Shown here: positions 18,242 to 27,429 of the stretch, one piece after another | Layout of the letters: each line of letters opens with the position of its first letter | Position numbering within the stretch: the first letter of the stretch is position 1 | From: Desulfoscipio sp. XC116 | GTDB lineage: Bacteria; Bacillota; Desulfotomaculia; Desulfotomaculales; Desulfallaceae | Assembly (NCBI RefSeq): GCF_039851975.1 | Contig: NZ_CP156660.1 | Location: forward strand, 3,105,035 to 3,169,034 | Direction of reading: 5' to 3' | DNA length: 64,000 bases | Notes under the pieces: model-generated | The model's database searches: none | What the model was told of the DNA's origin: nothing | What the model saw: only the letters and a program-made list of their open reading frames with translations | Made by a program: the position numbers and the translations under genes

Positions 18242-18499
18242 ATCCTTCTACGGCCTGTCTAAAACACCGTTCTCCCGGGACATCCCAACGGATCAGTTGT
18301 ACCAATCGCTGATGCTAGATGAGACACTGGGCCGATTGGAATATGCCGCCCGTAGGCAACTTTTCGCCGTGGTTACCGGTGACTGCGGTACCGGTAAAAC
18401 AACCACCATCCGCCTGTTCAAGGCCTCTTTAAATCCGGCCATGTTCGGATTATTGATGATCACATGGTGAAGTTGGTTATCCAGGGAGAATTGTTATAA
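18234..18499 (+). pseudogene. ExeA/TniB-like AAA ATPase, internally deleted
   Basis: Starts normally (FESFYGLSKTPFSRDI, Walker A GDCGTGKTT) but after ~70 residues jumps, with a frame change, to the protein's end (RIIDDHMVKLVIQGELL, stop 18497-18499). Walker B and most of the AAA domain are missing. Such ATPases choose targets for DDE transposases. Confidence 0.82.
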
Positions 18500-18591
18500 T
18501 TCTCCCTTCCCCGGGCCGGTGGGCACTAAGTCCGTCAACTCACGGACAACTAACACCGTCTATTGCTGGACGTTACAGATCGTCAGTAACA

Positions 18592-19018
18592 CCCAATCCA
18601 CCATCAGCTTGTCTCCCGGCTTGTGCCGGATATGCATTGTAAGGCGGTGTTGGTTCACATAGTCCTGATAAAGTTTGCAGAATTGGGAGTACATGTACGG
18701 AGGCTTTTCCGAACGGCGGCAGGTATCAACGTATTCTTCCCATAAGAGCTTTAGTGTCACGCCGCTTTTCAAAAGTTCCTTGTGGACGTAATCGTAATCA
18801 GGAGTGACAAGAACAGGCACCTGTGATTCCTCTGGGAATAGCTGTTGGCGCAGTTCCTGATCGTTCAAGGAATTCAGGGAATCTTTGAAAACCGGATGGT
18901 CCTGCAACGCCTTAAAAACCTTTGCCACCGTGTTTCTGGACACTTTCAGGGTATTCGCAATTCTCCGCTGGCTATAGCCCTTAGTGCGAAGCTGCAAAAT
19001 TTGTTTTTCTTTGGACAT
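18592..19018 (-). pseudogene. IS21-family istA fragment
   Basis: 142 residues of an IstA N-terminus: HTH QRRIANTLKVSRNTVAKVF, then DYDYVHKELLKSGVTLKLLW and the catalytic-core start GDKLMVDW, cut at 18591 by the transposon end. Upstream (19035-19075) an inverted repeat AAGTATTAC/GTAATACTT may be the element's own control or end region. istB is absent. Confidence 0.85.
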
Positions 19019-19316
19019 AAATATGTCCCCCTTTCGTAAGTATTACGGCATTACCGCAATTTCATTGTAATACTTACTTTGGGGGCTCTTGATAGCGGAT
19101 TCTACTTCTAAAACCACTGGATCTCAATCCCGGATTGCATGGCTCTGTATATCGGATTTAGTGGCTCAAAACCGCCGGAATATTCAACAGTAGAGCATAG
19201 TTTACCATAATTAATCTATTAGTTTGAAGTAAAGATGGAATTGTACAAATTAACTCTAATGAATTATCGCATCAGTGGTTAATCCCACCCCACCTGCCAA
19301 CGATTTAGTCACCAGT

Positions 19317-19829
19317 TTAATTGTCAGCTTTCTCTAATTCTTCTTCGATAAAGACAATTAGTTCTTCGACTGTTTGTGGTGTTAATTCATTTGTATCACC
19401 ATAAGCTACATCTCCAGCCTTTTCAGCAATATTTAAAAACATTTGCGTAAGGTTAGCCGCACCTTTATCCCTGGTAATATCTTCAATTTCCTTGATCACA
19501 GTTAATAATTTTTGAATAGAATACTCTTCTGAGAAGTTCGTTTTTTGAGAGTCAATTCTTACTTCAATTTTTCTAATCTGTCCCATAATAGACTCTAAAT
19601 CAGCAAGTTCATAGTTAACTATAATATTAAATAATTCGTGGTCGGAATCCTTTTCAGATATTTTTGCCAGGTTATTAAAAGTTCTACTTAACTGTATCAA
19701 GGTTTCTTGAAAATCTACAAACTGCTGTAACTGGTATCTTTCTATTTGTCTTTTCTGGGCCACCCAAGATACCGCTAATACTACTAAAAATCCTATAAGT
19801 AAAACGAAAATAAGGTTTTTTCTGGTCAA
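19317..19829 (-). CDS. Membrane-anchored hypothetical protein
   Basis: 170 residues. One N-terminal transmembrane helix (NLIFVLLIGFLVVLAVSWV) followed by a mostly helical, probably coiled-coil extracellular part and an acidic end. No family recognised. RBS GGGGTGG lies upstream. Stand-alone gene. Confidence 0.6.
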   Translation of the reverse strand: MTRKNLIFVLLIGFLVVLAVSWVAQKRQIERYQLQQFVDFQETLIQLSRTFNNLAKISEKDSDHELFNIIVNYELADLESIMGQIRKIEVRIDSQKTNFSEEYSIQKLLTVIKEIEDITRDKGAANLTQMFLNIAEKAGDVAYGDTNELTPQTVEELIVFIEEELEKADN

Positions 19830-20022
19830 GTGTAACCACCCCCTGGGAATATATTATTAATTCTCTAGTACCCACAAAATACCTTCTCAAATACTTTTTG
19901 TTGTTACACAAAGAAACTGCGTAACTAAAGCCGGTGTTTTTTTTAAAATGGACTGAAAGTCCGTTCAAGGCTAAAGCCTGTTGAAAGCAACCTTTGGCCA
20001 AAAGCCAGGTAATAACCAAAAG

Positions 20023-20275
20023 TCATGTGTTTATTTTGAAATTTTCTTTATCACCATCAGTCTGCTGTTTTTCGATGTATTTCTTTATCATTTCATCCGT
20101 AACGGTTCCTATTGTGGCACAAAAATACCCTCTCGCCCAAAGGTGCTGCTCCCAGTAACGTTTCCGCAAATGTGATAATTCTTCCCAAAGAACTCGTAAT
20201 AAACACCCCTTTAGATACTGTACGATTTTTAATGTAAACAATTGAGGCAGGCACCCAATCAGAATATATGTTCTT
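20023..20275 (-). pseudogene. IS200/IS605-type TnpA C-terminal remnant
   Basis: YWEQHLWARGYFCATIGTVT followed by DEMIKKYIEKQ is the end of a Y1 transposase, including the catalytic Tyr. The HUH half is missing. No TnpB is seen. Confidence 0.8.
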
Positions 20276-20281
20276 TACCAA

Positions 20282-20555
20282 TGCTGCCTTTTAATATCAT
20301 TGTATTTCTGCTAGATAACTTTGTCTGGTTAAGCTCATGCAATCTTTAAACTATTTCATCTTTTACCACTTGGTACATGTATTTTGTTAACTATACAACA
20401 TTCGTTTTATACCATAAACTTTTGACTACCTTTTTTGATACCCGGACATACACTCACCCCTTAGGTGAATGATTTCCTTGCCGTTCAAAAAGTAATCATG
20501 CTAAAACTGTCCGCCTGAAGGTTTTAGGCCTAGTACTTGGAAAACAAAATTAAAT
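20282..20555. other. Intergenic, nothing seen
   Basis: AT-rich sequence without a gene or clear repeat between the TnpA remnant and a terminator. Confidence 0.4.
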
Positions 20556-20600
20556 AAAGCCCATAATCCTTGATCAACAAGAAATTATGGGCTTTTTCTT
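20556..20600 (-). terminator. Terminator of the 20661-21782 gene (possibly bidirectional)
   Basis: 12-bp perfect arms AAAGCCCATAAT (20556-20567) and ATTATGGGCTTT (20584-20595), T-rich on both strands after the stem. It lies 60 bp downstream of the minus-strand gene. Confidence 0.85.
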
Positions 20601-20660
20601 TTGATATATCACCATTTCAGTGATATATCCATGAACATGACTACTTGGGTGTATCATTTA

Positions 20661-21782
20661 TTATTTTGGTTCATACCATACATCTTCAGAGGCTCTGAAC
20701 TTTAAATATTCCCTATAGTTCCCTACAACTTCATATTGGTTCCAGCAGTTCACATCCACTACTATATACCCATATTTGTTACGTGGCGTATCATCATTAA
20801 AGAAAAAAGTGTGTTGTGATAAGATACCTTCGTCATCTTCACCTTTCTCGTAATATTTGGCTTTTTTGAAAGTCCAATAGTATTTAACTGACTGTGGGTT
20901 GGAAAAACCGGGATCATCAACATCTACACTGCTAATCTTAACTGGTATCTTAATCGTACGCCCACTAACAGTAAATGGAACTGAAAATGATTTATCTTTG
21001 TTGTCATCTGGATGAACCGATTCGAATGTAGATTTAGAAGGGCCATCATTTTCGATATAAGAACGCAATATATTTATCCTGGTTATTGCAGATGACGATT
21101 GCTCAGCTTCATCAATTACATCGTCGACATCTGTCCATACCCTTACAACCCAAGGAGTATCATCAGTTCGATCTTCATAGCCTTGGACTTTAAATTTAAT
21201 TCCATCCTTTGATTTATAACCAATGGTATCAAAATCGGAAGAAAGAACCCGTATGTTGTGGGCAGATGAAACTCCATATACATCTTCAACCACAGAAACT
21301 GGAGCTGTTAATTTTTTAGAGACAGTTTTAACATCACTTTCATCTAACCTAATTGTAGACGCATCTATCCTATTACCTTCACCGTCTTCCTTGAATATAT
21401 TTATTGTTACCATGTTTGCATCAGCTTTTTGTGGAATAAATGCTTCAAATTGGTGCTCGGAATTTTTCACATTACCTTTATAACCCATTATATTATCTGT
21501 TACTTGAAACTGTTCAACAGATAACAAACTATATTTTTCTCCTTTGATTTTTAAATTACCGGAAAGGGTTTGCTCTTTTAACTTAAGATTGGCAGTTACT
21601 GGTACGCCACGGGTTTCTGTAATAATAACTTCAGATTGAGAAATCCTGTCTATTTCCCTGCCAAATTCACATAATATACCTTTTGTTGGCAGGGTAGCCT
21701 CTTCTGCAGAACTGATTGAAACCACTAAAAACAGACTAATTAACGCAATTACAGCACAGAACAAGTATTTACTTTTCACCAC
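20661..21782 (-). CDS. Secreted protein, unknown
   Basis: 373 residues with an N-terminal signal peptide (LFCAVIALISLFLVVSISSA, cleavage after SSA-EE likely). The mature part is beta-rich and acidic with no recognised domain; the C-terminus is aromatic-rich (FFFNDDTPRNKYGYIVVDVN). RBS GAGGAGG precedes the start and its own terminator follows, so it is monocistronic. Probably exported to the cell surface or medium; role unknown. Confidence 0.7.
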   Translation of the reverse strand: MVKSKYLFCAVIALISLFLVVSISSAEEATLPTKGILCEFGREIDRISQSEVIITETRGVPVTANLKLKEQTLSGNLKIKGEKYSLLSVEQFQVTDNIMGYKGNVKNSEHQFEAFIPQKADANMVTINIFKEDGEGNRIDASTIRLDESDVKTVSKKLTAPVSVVEDVYGVSSAHNIRVLSSDFDTIGYKSKDGIKFKVQGYEDRTDDTPWVVRVWTDVDDVIDEAEQSSSAITRINILRSYIENDGPSKSTFESVHPDDNKDKSFSVPFTVSGRTIKIPVKISSVDVDDPGFSNPQSVKYYWTFKKAKYYEKGEDDEGILSQHTFFFNDDTPRNKYGYIVVDVNCWNQYEVVGNYREYLKFRASEDVWYEPK

Positions 21783-21907
21783 TAATTCCTCCTCTTCAAT
21801 AAATTGAGGTTATCTTTAATTTTCTCACTCATTCACATGATTTTATTTTTAATAAATAGATTTATATGGAATATATTAACCAAGTAGTTAATATATGGGT
21901 TTAAACC

Positions 21908-22134
21908 TTTATGCAAGAACAGAGGTGCCGTGCACCATTTTTTAAAACGACTATGGTCGCACATCGGATCTCCACATCTACCCTTGCGGTTTACCCTCCC
22001 ATGTCTCCCTGGGTCTATGCCCTCACATTCCTTCGTTCGACCTATCAAGGGGTGGATGCCAGGTTAGCTCGTATACGGGGTCTCTGCCCTAATGCAGGTG
22101 ATTCCTCCCGGCTCTCCGTGCTTCGTTTGTCCAA
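21908..22134 (-). ncRNA. Candidate bridge/seek RNA of IS110-family copy 1
   Basis: Downstream of the transposase on the same strand is a noncoding block sharing islands with the one at 62870-63090: CGGAGAGCCGGGA, CATTAGGGCA.AGACC, GATAGG.CGAACGAAGGAAT-like and AGACCCAGG.AGACATGGG. Intervening stretches differ, as expected for an RNA with a fixed scaffold and variable guide loops. In the IS1111 group of IS110 elements the guide RNA lies downstream of the transposase. A variable stretch contains TATACGAGC, also found at the element's left flank (23585-23593). Confidence 0.65.
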
Positions 22135-22209
22135 AAAAGTTGTCAACATGTGAATAACTAGATGCAGATACTGTAATTCCTGTGTATATGTGAATTATGC
22201 GGCTTGAAG

Positions 22210-23479
22210 TTATGTCTCACGATAGGGTCCCAACACCTTACTCGCATCATAATCCTGTTGCTTTTGACCCAGTTTAAATAGAATGCGAACCAGTTTTCCA
22301 CAGAGTGCAATTAGCGACTGTTTCTTCTTTAATGGGTTGTCCCGGCGTGTGGTCAAGTATTGATGCAACGCCCGAAATTTAGCATTCTTAGGCACTAATA
22401 TTAGTACCGTCTTGTATAAAATTGCACGTAACCGTGAACGCCCACGCTTGATGATCGTCGTTTCGCCTTTATGTTGACCGGAACTATTTTCCTTGAGGCT
22501 TAGTCCTGCGTGGCGGATAATTTGTTGGGGATGAGCATAACCGGTGAGATCCCCGATTTCGGCATATAATCCGGCAACGGTCTTTACTCCCACACAGGGC
22601 GTGGTGAGCATAGCCTGTGCCCCCGGAACCAAAGTGAGTTCCTCTTCTACTTGCTTCATCAGTTCATCTATTTGACGGCTTAGCATAGCGTAGTGCTCTA
22701 ACAATTCTGCCAGCTCTATTCGAGCGGCGTTGACGCCCGCCGTGATGCCAATGGATTTCTTGGCCGTCCGTACCAATAGCTGAGCCCGTTTGAGACCAAC
22801 CGATCGTTGTACTTCTTTTTTCCACTCTTTTGCAATGTGTTCTTCGCCGGCATTGACCACATCCTGTGGAAGTGGAAAACAACTAAGAGTGATCAGTGAT
22901 GCTTTTCCTTCCCAGTTTTTGAACACCCGGGTATGCTCGGGAAAGTAACGATCAAGCCAGTTGTGGATTCTTCCTTTGCTCCGAGTCAGATCCTTGTTGA
23001 GACGATCACTTTGGTTCATCAGAATGCGAAGTTCTGCATACACCCCTTCCGGTAGCTTAGGTTCGGTATACCGGCCGTCTAGTACCAATTTCCCTATAAC
23101 GCGCGCGTCTTTGGTATCGTTTTTTGTAGGGGAGTTGTCATCAAGCTCTTTGCTTTTCCTGACATGGTGCGGATTAACCAATACCACCGGGATATCTTCT
23201 TGTTTCATATAATGATACATTGGGAACCAATAATGTCCTGTGAACTCTACTCCAATCAACACTTTCATCCTTTTGTTTCAAATCCTCTATCCAGTTCAGC
23301 AGTACCTTCATCCCTTCCAGATCATTGGTGAATGCACACCATTTCCCAAGTTCTAGTCCTCTGAAATTAAAGGCACGGGCGATGTGATTCTTTTTCGCAA
23401 TATCTGTTCCAATGACTAGCGTGGTCTCCGAGATACGTTCAATCCGTTGATTTTGTTTGCAAGATTGTATAGAATTCAT
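22210..23479 (-). pseudogene. IS110-family transposase, frame-shifted (copy 1)
   Basis: Two overlapping frames make one transposase. 23174-23479 gives the N-terminus with the RuvC-like GTDIAKKNHIARAF. From 23268 the other frame continues as VEFTGHYWFPMYHYM, DDNSPTKNDTKDARVIGKL and the C-terminal Transposase_20 region with the catalytic-Ser motif ENSSGQHKGETTI. Comparison with the intact copy at 61453 places a 1-nt insertion near the AAAAGG at ~23267-23272. It may be inactivated, or a sequence error. The RBS lies in an 11-bp inverted repeat (23485-23546). Confidence 0.88.
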
Positions 23480-23484
23480 TTAGT

Positions 23485-23546
23485 GAGTACCTCCTCTTTT
23501 TTAATTAGGGAACGTTCCTTCGTTACCCAGTATAAAGGAGGTACTC
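23485..23546 (-). promoter_or_regulatory. RBS-sequestering inverted repeat of IS110 copy 1
   Basis: GAGTACCTCCT (23485-23495) and AGGAGGTACTC (23536-23546) are perfect complements. The proximal arm holds the GAGGAGG ribosome-binding site of the transposase (ATG 23479). In a read-through transcript the two arms would pair and hide the site. Confidence 0.65.
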
Positions 23547-23683
23547 CTTTCTTTTCAAACCGCAAATTAATTTATTACAGGAATGCTCGTATAATTTTTT
23601 GTTATATAGTTGTGGGAAAGTGTAGAACATATTACGAATGAGAGTATGAATAATTAGATTCCTTTAATTATTTATACATAATA

Positions 23684-24121
23684 TTACTGCGCATAAGCTT
23701 CATAACTACCGGATACGGTTTCAGCGGTACCATTTCGATAAACCGTTGCGGTAATCGTCAATCGATATGAATACCCTGTTGCTACATAATAGGTCTTATC
23801 GAAGAGCAGTTTTTCACCTGTAACCTTAAGATCGCTCCATGTTTTTACAGCGGCATATGTTCCATCCGAGTTTTCACGTGCCAACACCACTTTGCCGGTG
23901 ATTTTTGCCGTACCTGATTTGCCAAGCACACGAGCGCCGCAAGTTCCTTTTCCATCATCAAAAGAAAGATTTACATTTACTGAAGTGGTGTTTGTCCATT
24001 GCGGGGATACCGTTTTCCGTGAATCATTTACTGTAGCGAGCGCCGCTCCTCCCAGGGAAAAGTACAATGCAAGCGCCAAAAGCAGAAAGGTAGATTTCTT
24101 TAACCTCACAATCATTATCAT
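23684..24121 (-). CDS. Small secreted beta-rich protein of ECF module C
   Basis: 145 residues with signal peptide (FLLLALALYFSLGGAALA). The mature part is beta-strand rich with TAKITGKVVLARENSDGTY and GYSYRLTITATVYRNGTAET, resembling small clostridial secreted proteins (DUF6147-like). It lies ~100 bp after the anti-sigma gene on the same strand, so it is a likely member of the sigma regulon. Function unknown. Confidence 0.65.
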   Translation of the reverse strand: MIMIVRLKKSTFLLLALALYFSLGGAALATVNDSRKTVSPQWTNTTSVNVNLSFDDGKGTCGARVLGKSGTAKITGKVVLARENSDGTYAAVKTWSDLKVTGEKLLFDKTYYVATGYSYRLTITATVYRNGTAETVSGSYEAYAQ

Positions 24122-24217
24122 TCCTTCTTTCGTTTTTTTGAGAAATTATCCCGTCCTTTACTATATAAACGATTGAAGGTATGATTTGGTAACACTTTTA
24201 TTTGAGAAATTTTTAAA

Positions 24218-24922
24218 TTATTTTTTCAAGCTTTCTCCGATACGTATTAATTTTGTGCTATCTATTTTGGATGTCAGTTCATAAACTAAGCCGTCTGATT
24301 GCCAGATCAGTACATTGGAATCATCCGTAGCCACTGCCTTAAACAAATACGCTGTATTGTCTGATATGTTAACTTTTGTGTACTCTGTATTTTCATTGTC
24401 TACTAATGAAGTTCCTGATTTCGCCGGCCGCTGGTCAAATAGAATTTCCTCCCCGGCATTATTCGTGTATATTATCGTAAATGTATTGCCATACCTTTCA
24501 GCAGTTGTTTCCTTATAGCCCTCCGGCAAATAAGTTGGGCGGTAAACATTGTCTTGTTGACTTTCTTTTTTCGACTCACCAAATTTCACTTCCGTATATT
24601 TTTCCTGCCAGGCAATAATAGCGTTAAATATTGAATTTCTCGTTGCTTCGACGCTCAACAGCACAGCATTTAAAAACGTAAATACTATAGCGATACAGAC
24701 AGCAACTTTAGCAAATCTCTTTGCAAAATGCCGTATTTTTGACTTTCTGCGGCTTTGATAAATAAGCTTTTTAATCCGTCTGTCCAGTTCCAGTGATGGC
24801 TTATAGGTTTCATTTAATTCTTCATTAGAGGGGAGCGCGTCCAATTCTTTCTGGAATGCTTCGGTAACGGCTACTTTTAGCAGAGCATCAAACAGCATTT
24901 CACTTCGTTCTTTGCCGGCCAT
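24218..24922 (-). CDS. Membrane anti-sigma factor (DUF4367-type), copy C
   Basis: 234 residues, almost identical to copy B (differences cluster around residues 168-200, e.g. VNISDNTAY versus VSLSGNTAY). Same layout: cytoplasmic helical part, one transmembrane helix, extracellular DUF4367-like domain. It overlaps the sigma gene by 23 bp. This is the only module with both sigma and anti-sigma factors intact, so it is probably the functional envelope-stress switch. Confidence 0.88.
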   Translation of the reverse strand: MAGKERSEMLFDALLKVAVTEAFQKELDALPSNEELNETYKPSLELDRRIKKLIYQSRRKSKIRHFAKRFAKVAVCIAIVFTFLNAVLLSVEATRNSIFNAIIAWQEKYTEVKFGESKKESQQDNVYRPTYLPEGYKETTAERYGNTFTIIYTNNAGEEILFDQRPAKSGTSLVDNENTEYTKVNISDNTAYLFKAVATDDSNVLIWQSDGLVYELTSKIDSTKLIRIGESLKK

Positions 24923-25466
24923 AAAAGTCCCCCTCCTTTTTAAGCTGTTTTTTCAAAGCCTTTCGCGCCCGGCTAAGGCGCATTTTAACATTCTCCTGGC
25001 TGATACCGAGTATTTTAGCGATTTCCTTATTCGAATGCTCCGATCCCATTTTAAGGTACAGAATATCGGAATAATTTTTATTCAGCCTGGCTATGGATTT
25101 CGCTATTTTATCACAGGCATCCCTTGCGGCAATATCATCAAAAACCGGCTCGTTATATTCCGAGTATCCAATATAGTCCTCAAGGGGTTTTGTTTGATTG
25201 CGGTTTTGCCTTCGTAATAGGTCAAGTGAAATATTTCTAACTATGATAACTACAAATGCCCTTGTTTTTCGATCGTCAATTGTATCAATTTTTTCCAGGT
25301 TATCAATTATTCTGATAAAAGCTTCGGATACGGCATCTTCCGCCAGATGGGGTTCATGTAAGATGCTGTTGGCTATGTAAAGCATGGTCCCACGATAAAG
25401 CTTATAAATCTGGGTAGCCTTATACCGGTCGTCTTTATTTTCAATTGTTGTTATTAGTGCAAGCAT
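24900..25466 (-). CDS. ECF-type RNA polymerase sigma factor, copy C (intact)
   Basis: 188 residues. Region 2 with LYRGTMLYIANSILHEPHLA and EDAVSEAFIRI; region 4 with HSNKEIAKILGISQENVKMR and RLSRARKALKKQ. It should direct RNA polymerase to a small regulon and be restrained by the overlapping anti-sigma gene product. The upstream region (25467-25660) is repeated before copy A (9217-9385), so the promoter was duplicated with the gene. A TATAAT-like box lies at ~25514-25519 on the minus strand. Confidence 0.93.
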   Translation of the reverse strand: MLALITTIENKDDRYKATQIYKLYRGTMLYIANSILHEPHLAEDAVSEAFIRIIDNLEKIDTIDDRKTRAFVVIIVRNISLDLLRRQNRNQTKPLEDYIGYSEYNEPVFDDIAARDACDKIAKSIARLNKNYSDILYLKMGSEHSNKEIAKILGISQENVKMRLSRARKALKKQLKKEGDFYGRQRTK

Positions 25467-25580
25467 AACCTTACCCCTGTAACCAAATAGAATATCTGTA
25501 TTTATGTGTTCATTATACTGTAAATTTTACTTATTTTCGCCATGTCTTTAAGTTGTTGCAAGTCTGATCAATACATTTGG

Positions 25581-26008
25581 TCACTGAACAAGAGTATCGG
25601 GAAAATTTCGCCGGGAAAAGATAGAATACTTCCATACCATGATGTTGACGCGCTGACACGCGTTTATCCGTTCCGGAAGGCGGTGTGACCCGGGCCTGCA
25701 AAGAATTACGACGGTGATATAAATGCCGGACCCGGTGACTGCGGCATCTGGCGATGTGATCTCGGTTTTGATGTTGCCCGAGAGTATCGGCAAGCTCACG
25801 GAGATACAACTAAAACAGTATAATAACGGTTCTTGAAAACCCATATTACACCAGAATAGACGCCGCAGAAAAAAGAACAAAAGAAGGCGGAGTTTATGCT
25901 GCAAGTTCATCACTAGGAACTGCAAGCAGATCACACTTTCAGCAGTCTCTTTTAAACGTGCCATAATACGTGCCAAACCATAGCGACGTTTGCCTTCTCG
26001 AATTTAGC
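25581..26008 (-). pseudogene. IS5-like transposase C-terminal remnant
   Basis: REGKRRYGLARIMARLKETA followed by ESVICLQFLVMNLQHKLRLL matches the C-terminal pattern of IS5/IS1182-like DDE transposases (the stretch after the catalytic Glu). No N-terminal part is present, and the frame drifts into unrelated sequence before 25581. Confidence 0.6.
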
Positions 26009-26100
26009 CGGTTCGACCCTCTATTATATAACTGGAAGTTATTATTATACTAAAGTGCATAAAGCGGAACTAGGCATAAATCCTTGTGCGAGCCGGTTTA

Positions 26101-26634
26101 TCAAACGGATTTAAGAACATCTGCTACCCATTCTTTAAATGCAACTTCGGTATCTTCATCTGCCTTTACGCAAATCCAACGTTTGTCCAGTGGTATTTGT
26201 GCATAAGCATCTAACTGATTAACACTAAACCACTTTTCCTCATTTTCGCAGTATTCATCCAAGAAGATTATCTTTTCTTCGTTATTATCTAAGTAAAAGC
26301 AATAACCTTCATAATCTACACCTGCCATGGTTACATGTAGATGTTCATGATTTTGTTTACATAAGCATACATTTCCATTTAACTCCTTAAAGATTGCCAT
26401 AAATTTAGAGAAATATTCTTGTTTCACCGGCACAACAGTTATATAGTTACGATTTTTCCTATAACTAAGTCCTGTATATCTTTCCTCAACCCAAATTTCA
26501 TAGTAATTATCTTCAATAAAGTCTCCTTTCCTTTTATCATTCAGATAGTATTTGTAATATTTTCTTATAATTCTATCAATATGTTTAAATGGCGGCAATA
26601 CAGACCCATATAATAGGAGGACTTTTACTTGCAT
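26101..26634 (-). CDS. Hypothetical protein
   Basis: From ATG 26634, 10 nt after AGGAG, 178 residues (MQVKVLLLYGSVLPPFKHID...). The longer frame to 26691 runs into a hydF fragment and is not real. Mixed alpha/beta, no family recognised. The last ~40 codons are duplicated at 13199-13331. Confidence 0.65.
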   Translation of the reverse strand: MQVKVLLLYGSVLPPFKHIDRIIRKYYKYYLNDKRKGDFIEDNYYEIWVEERYTGLSYRKNRNYITVVPVKQEYFSKFMAIFKELNGNVCLCKQNHEHLHVTMAGVDYEGYCFYLDNNEEKIIFLDEYCENEEKWFSVNQLDAYAQIPLDKRWICVKADEDTEVAFKEWVADVLKSV

Positions 26635-26660
26635 AAGTTTAACACTCCTGTTCTCAAAAA

Positions 26661-26847
26661 GGGAGTCAACCAAACCGAGCTGGAGAGCCACAAGCTGGTA
26701 GTCTACTGAGCGCGTGCATGATCAACCAGCGGGAAATGCTATCCCGCATGATGGCCGCCGGCGCCGCGGGAGTGCTGATGGTTAACTACGGGGCAATAAT
26801 TGCTTATATGCTGGGCATTTTGCGCAGAGCCCTGGAGCCTTTGAATT
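26661..26847 (+). pseudogene. hydF fragment 1 (internally deleted)
   Basis: 26661-26684 matches hydF 6253-6276; directly after, the sequence matches hydF from ~6974 to ~7131 (AGCCACAAGCTGGTAGTC..., CGTGCATGATCAACC). About 700 bp between are missing and a stop interrupts the frame. It joins the IS256 remnant. Confidence 0.9.
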
Positions 26848-27109
26848 AACAGTTTATTTTAAATACCCATATGAGATCCGTAAAATGATTTATACTACCA
26901 ATATCATCGAGGGCTACCACCGGCAACTACGAAAGGTAACCAAAACTAAAACTGCCTATCCAACAGACGATGCACTGAAGAAAATTATTTACCTGGCTAC
27001 CATTGAAGCAGCCAAAAAGTGGACTATGCCAGTTAAAGATTGGAAAAATTGCATCTCCCAATTTGCCATATACTTTGGTGATAGGATAGAATCAGAGATG
27101 GCTATATAA
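26843..27109 (+). pseudogene. IS256-family transposase C-terminal fragment
   Basis: An open frame gives YPYEIRKMIYTTNIIEGYHR and QLRKVTKTKTAYPTDDALKK, ending FAIYFGDRIESEMAI. It contains the IS256 catalytic Glu region (NIIEG). The N-terminal two thirds are missing; the 5' end abuts hydF fragment 1. Confidence 0.85.
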
Positions 27110-27308
27110 AGCTATCAATAACAACAGCATATGTTTAAAAAATTTGCCCTGTCATGGGGAGGGGAAGTTATGTCTATTTCAGCATGATTAACGCTGCTTT
27201 GATACATTTTGCTATCAAGTTTCCCTTAATGCTATCTAAAATTAGACGGAAAAATAAATATTTAATCCCCATAGCGGGAGCATCAATCAGCGCGGTTTCG
27301 TGCAATGT

Positions 27309-27410
27309 AATTATCCAAAGTTAGGGCTAGCAGCTTCTCCACGATAATCTGCAACTTTACTCAAACTCTGAAGTGGGTTTGAGCTTTTTTACGCCTAACT
27401 TCGGATAATT
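27309..27410. repeat. ~100-bp element with 17-bp inverted repeats
   Basis: AATTATCCAAAGTTAGG (27309-27325) and its complement with one mismatch (27394-27410) bound a segment holding a CTCAAAC/GTTTGAG terminator-like hairpin followed by T6 (27359-27390). Could be a miniature inverted-repeat element or a strong terminator structure. The rest of 27110-27429 shows nothing. Confidence 0.55.
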
Positions 27411-27429
27411 TGCTAGACATAATGCGTAC

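Larger units (their letters stand above)
16141..18591 (+). mobile_element. Three-gene DDE/AAA transposon with imperfect TGT...ACA ends
   Basis: The left end TGTTCCTGCCGCCCTGTAAT (16141) and the right end read inward, TGTTACTGACGATCTGTAAC (18591), are imperfect terminal inverted repeats whose similarity extends ~50 bp (GATGGTGTT.GCTGTCC in both). Inside are a zinc-binding DUF6431-like protein, a DDE transposase and an ExeA/TniB-like ATPase, an organisation like Mu/Tn7-type elements. The ATPase is internally deleted, so the copy is not autonomous. The left flank is a sigma gene, the right flank an IS21 istA gene, and no target duplication is visible. Confidence 0.8.

Noticed and set aside
23230-23290. 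Programmed frameshift in IS110 copy 1
   Set aside because: The related copy 2 encodes the whole transposase in one frame, so a 1-nt indel is the simpler explanation.
25531-25809. 92-codon minus-strand frame
   Set aside because: Overlaps the IS5-like remnant in another frame, no RBS, no protein character.
27309-27410. CRISPR-like or attachment-site interpretation of the inverted repeat
   Set aside because: Only one pair of arms and no spacers or adjacent integrase.
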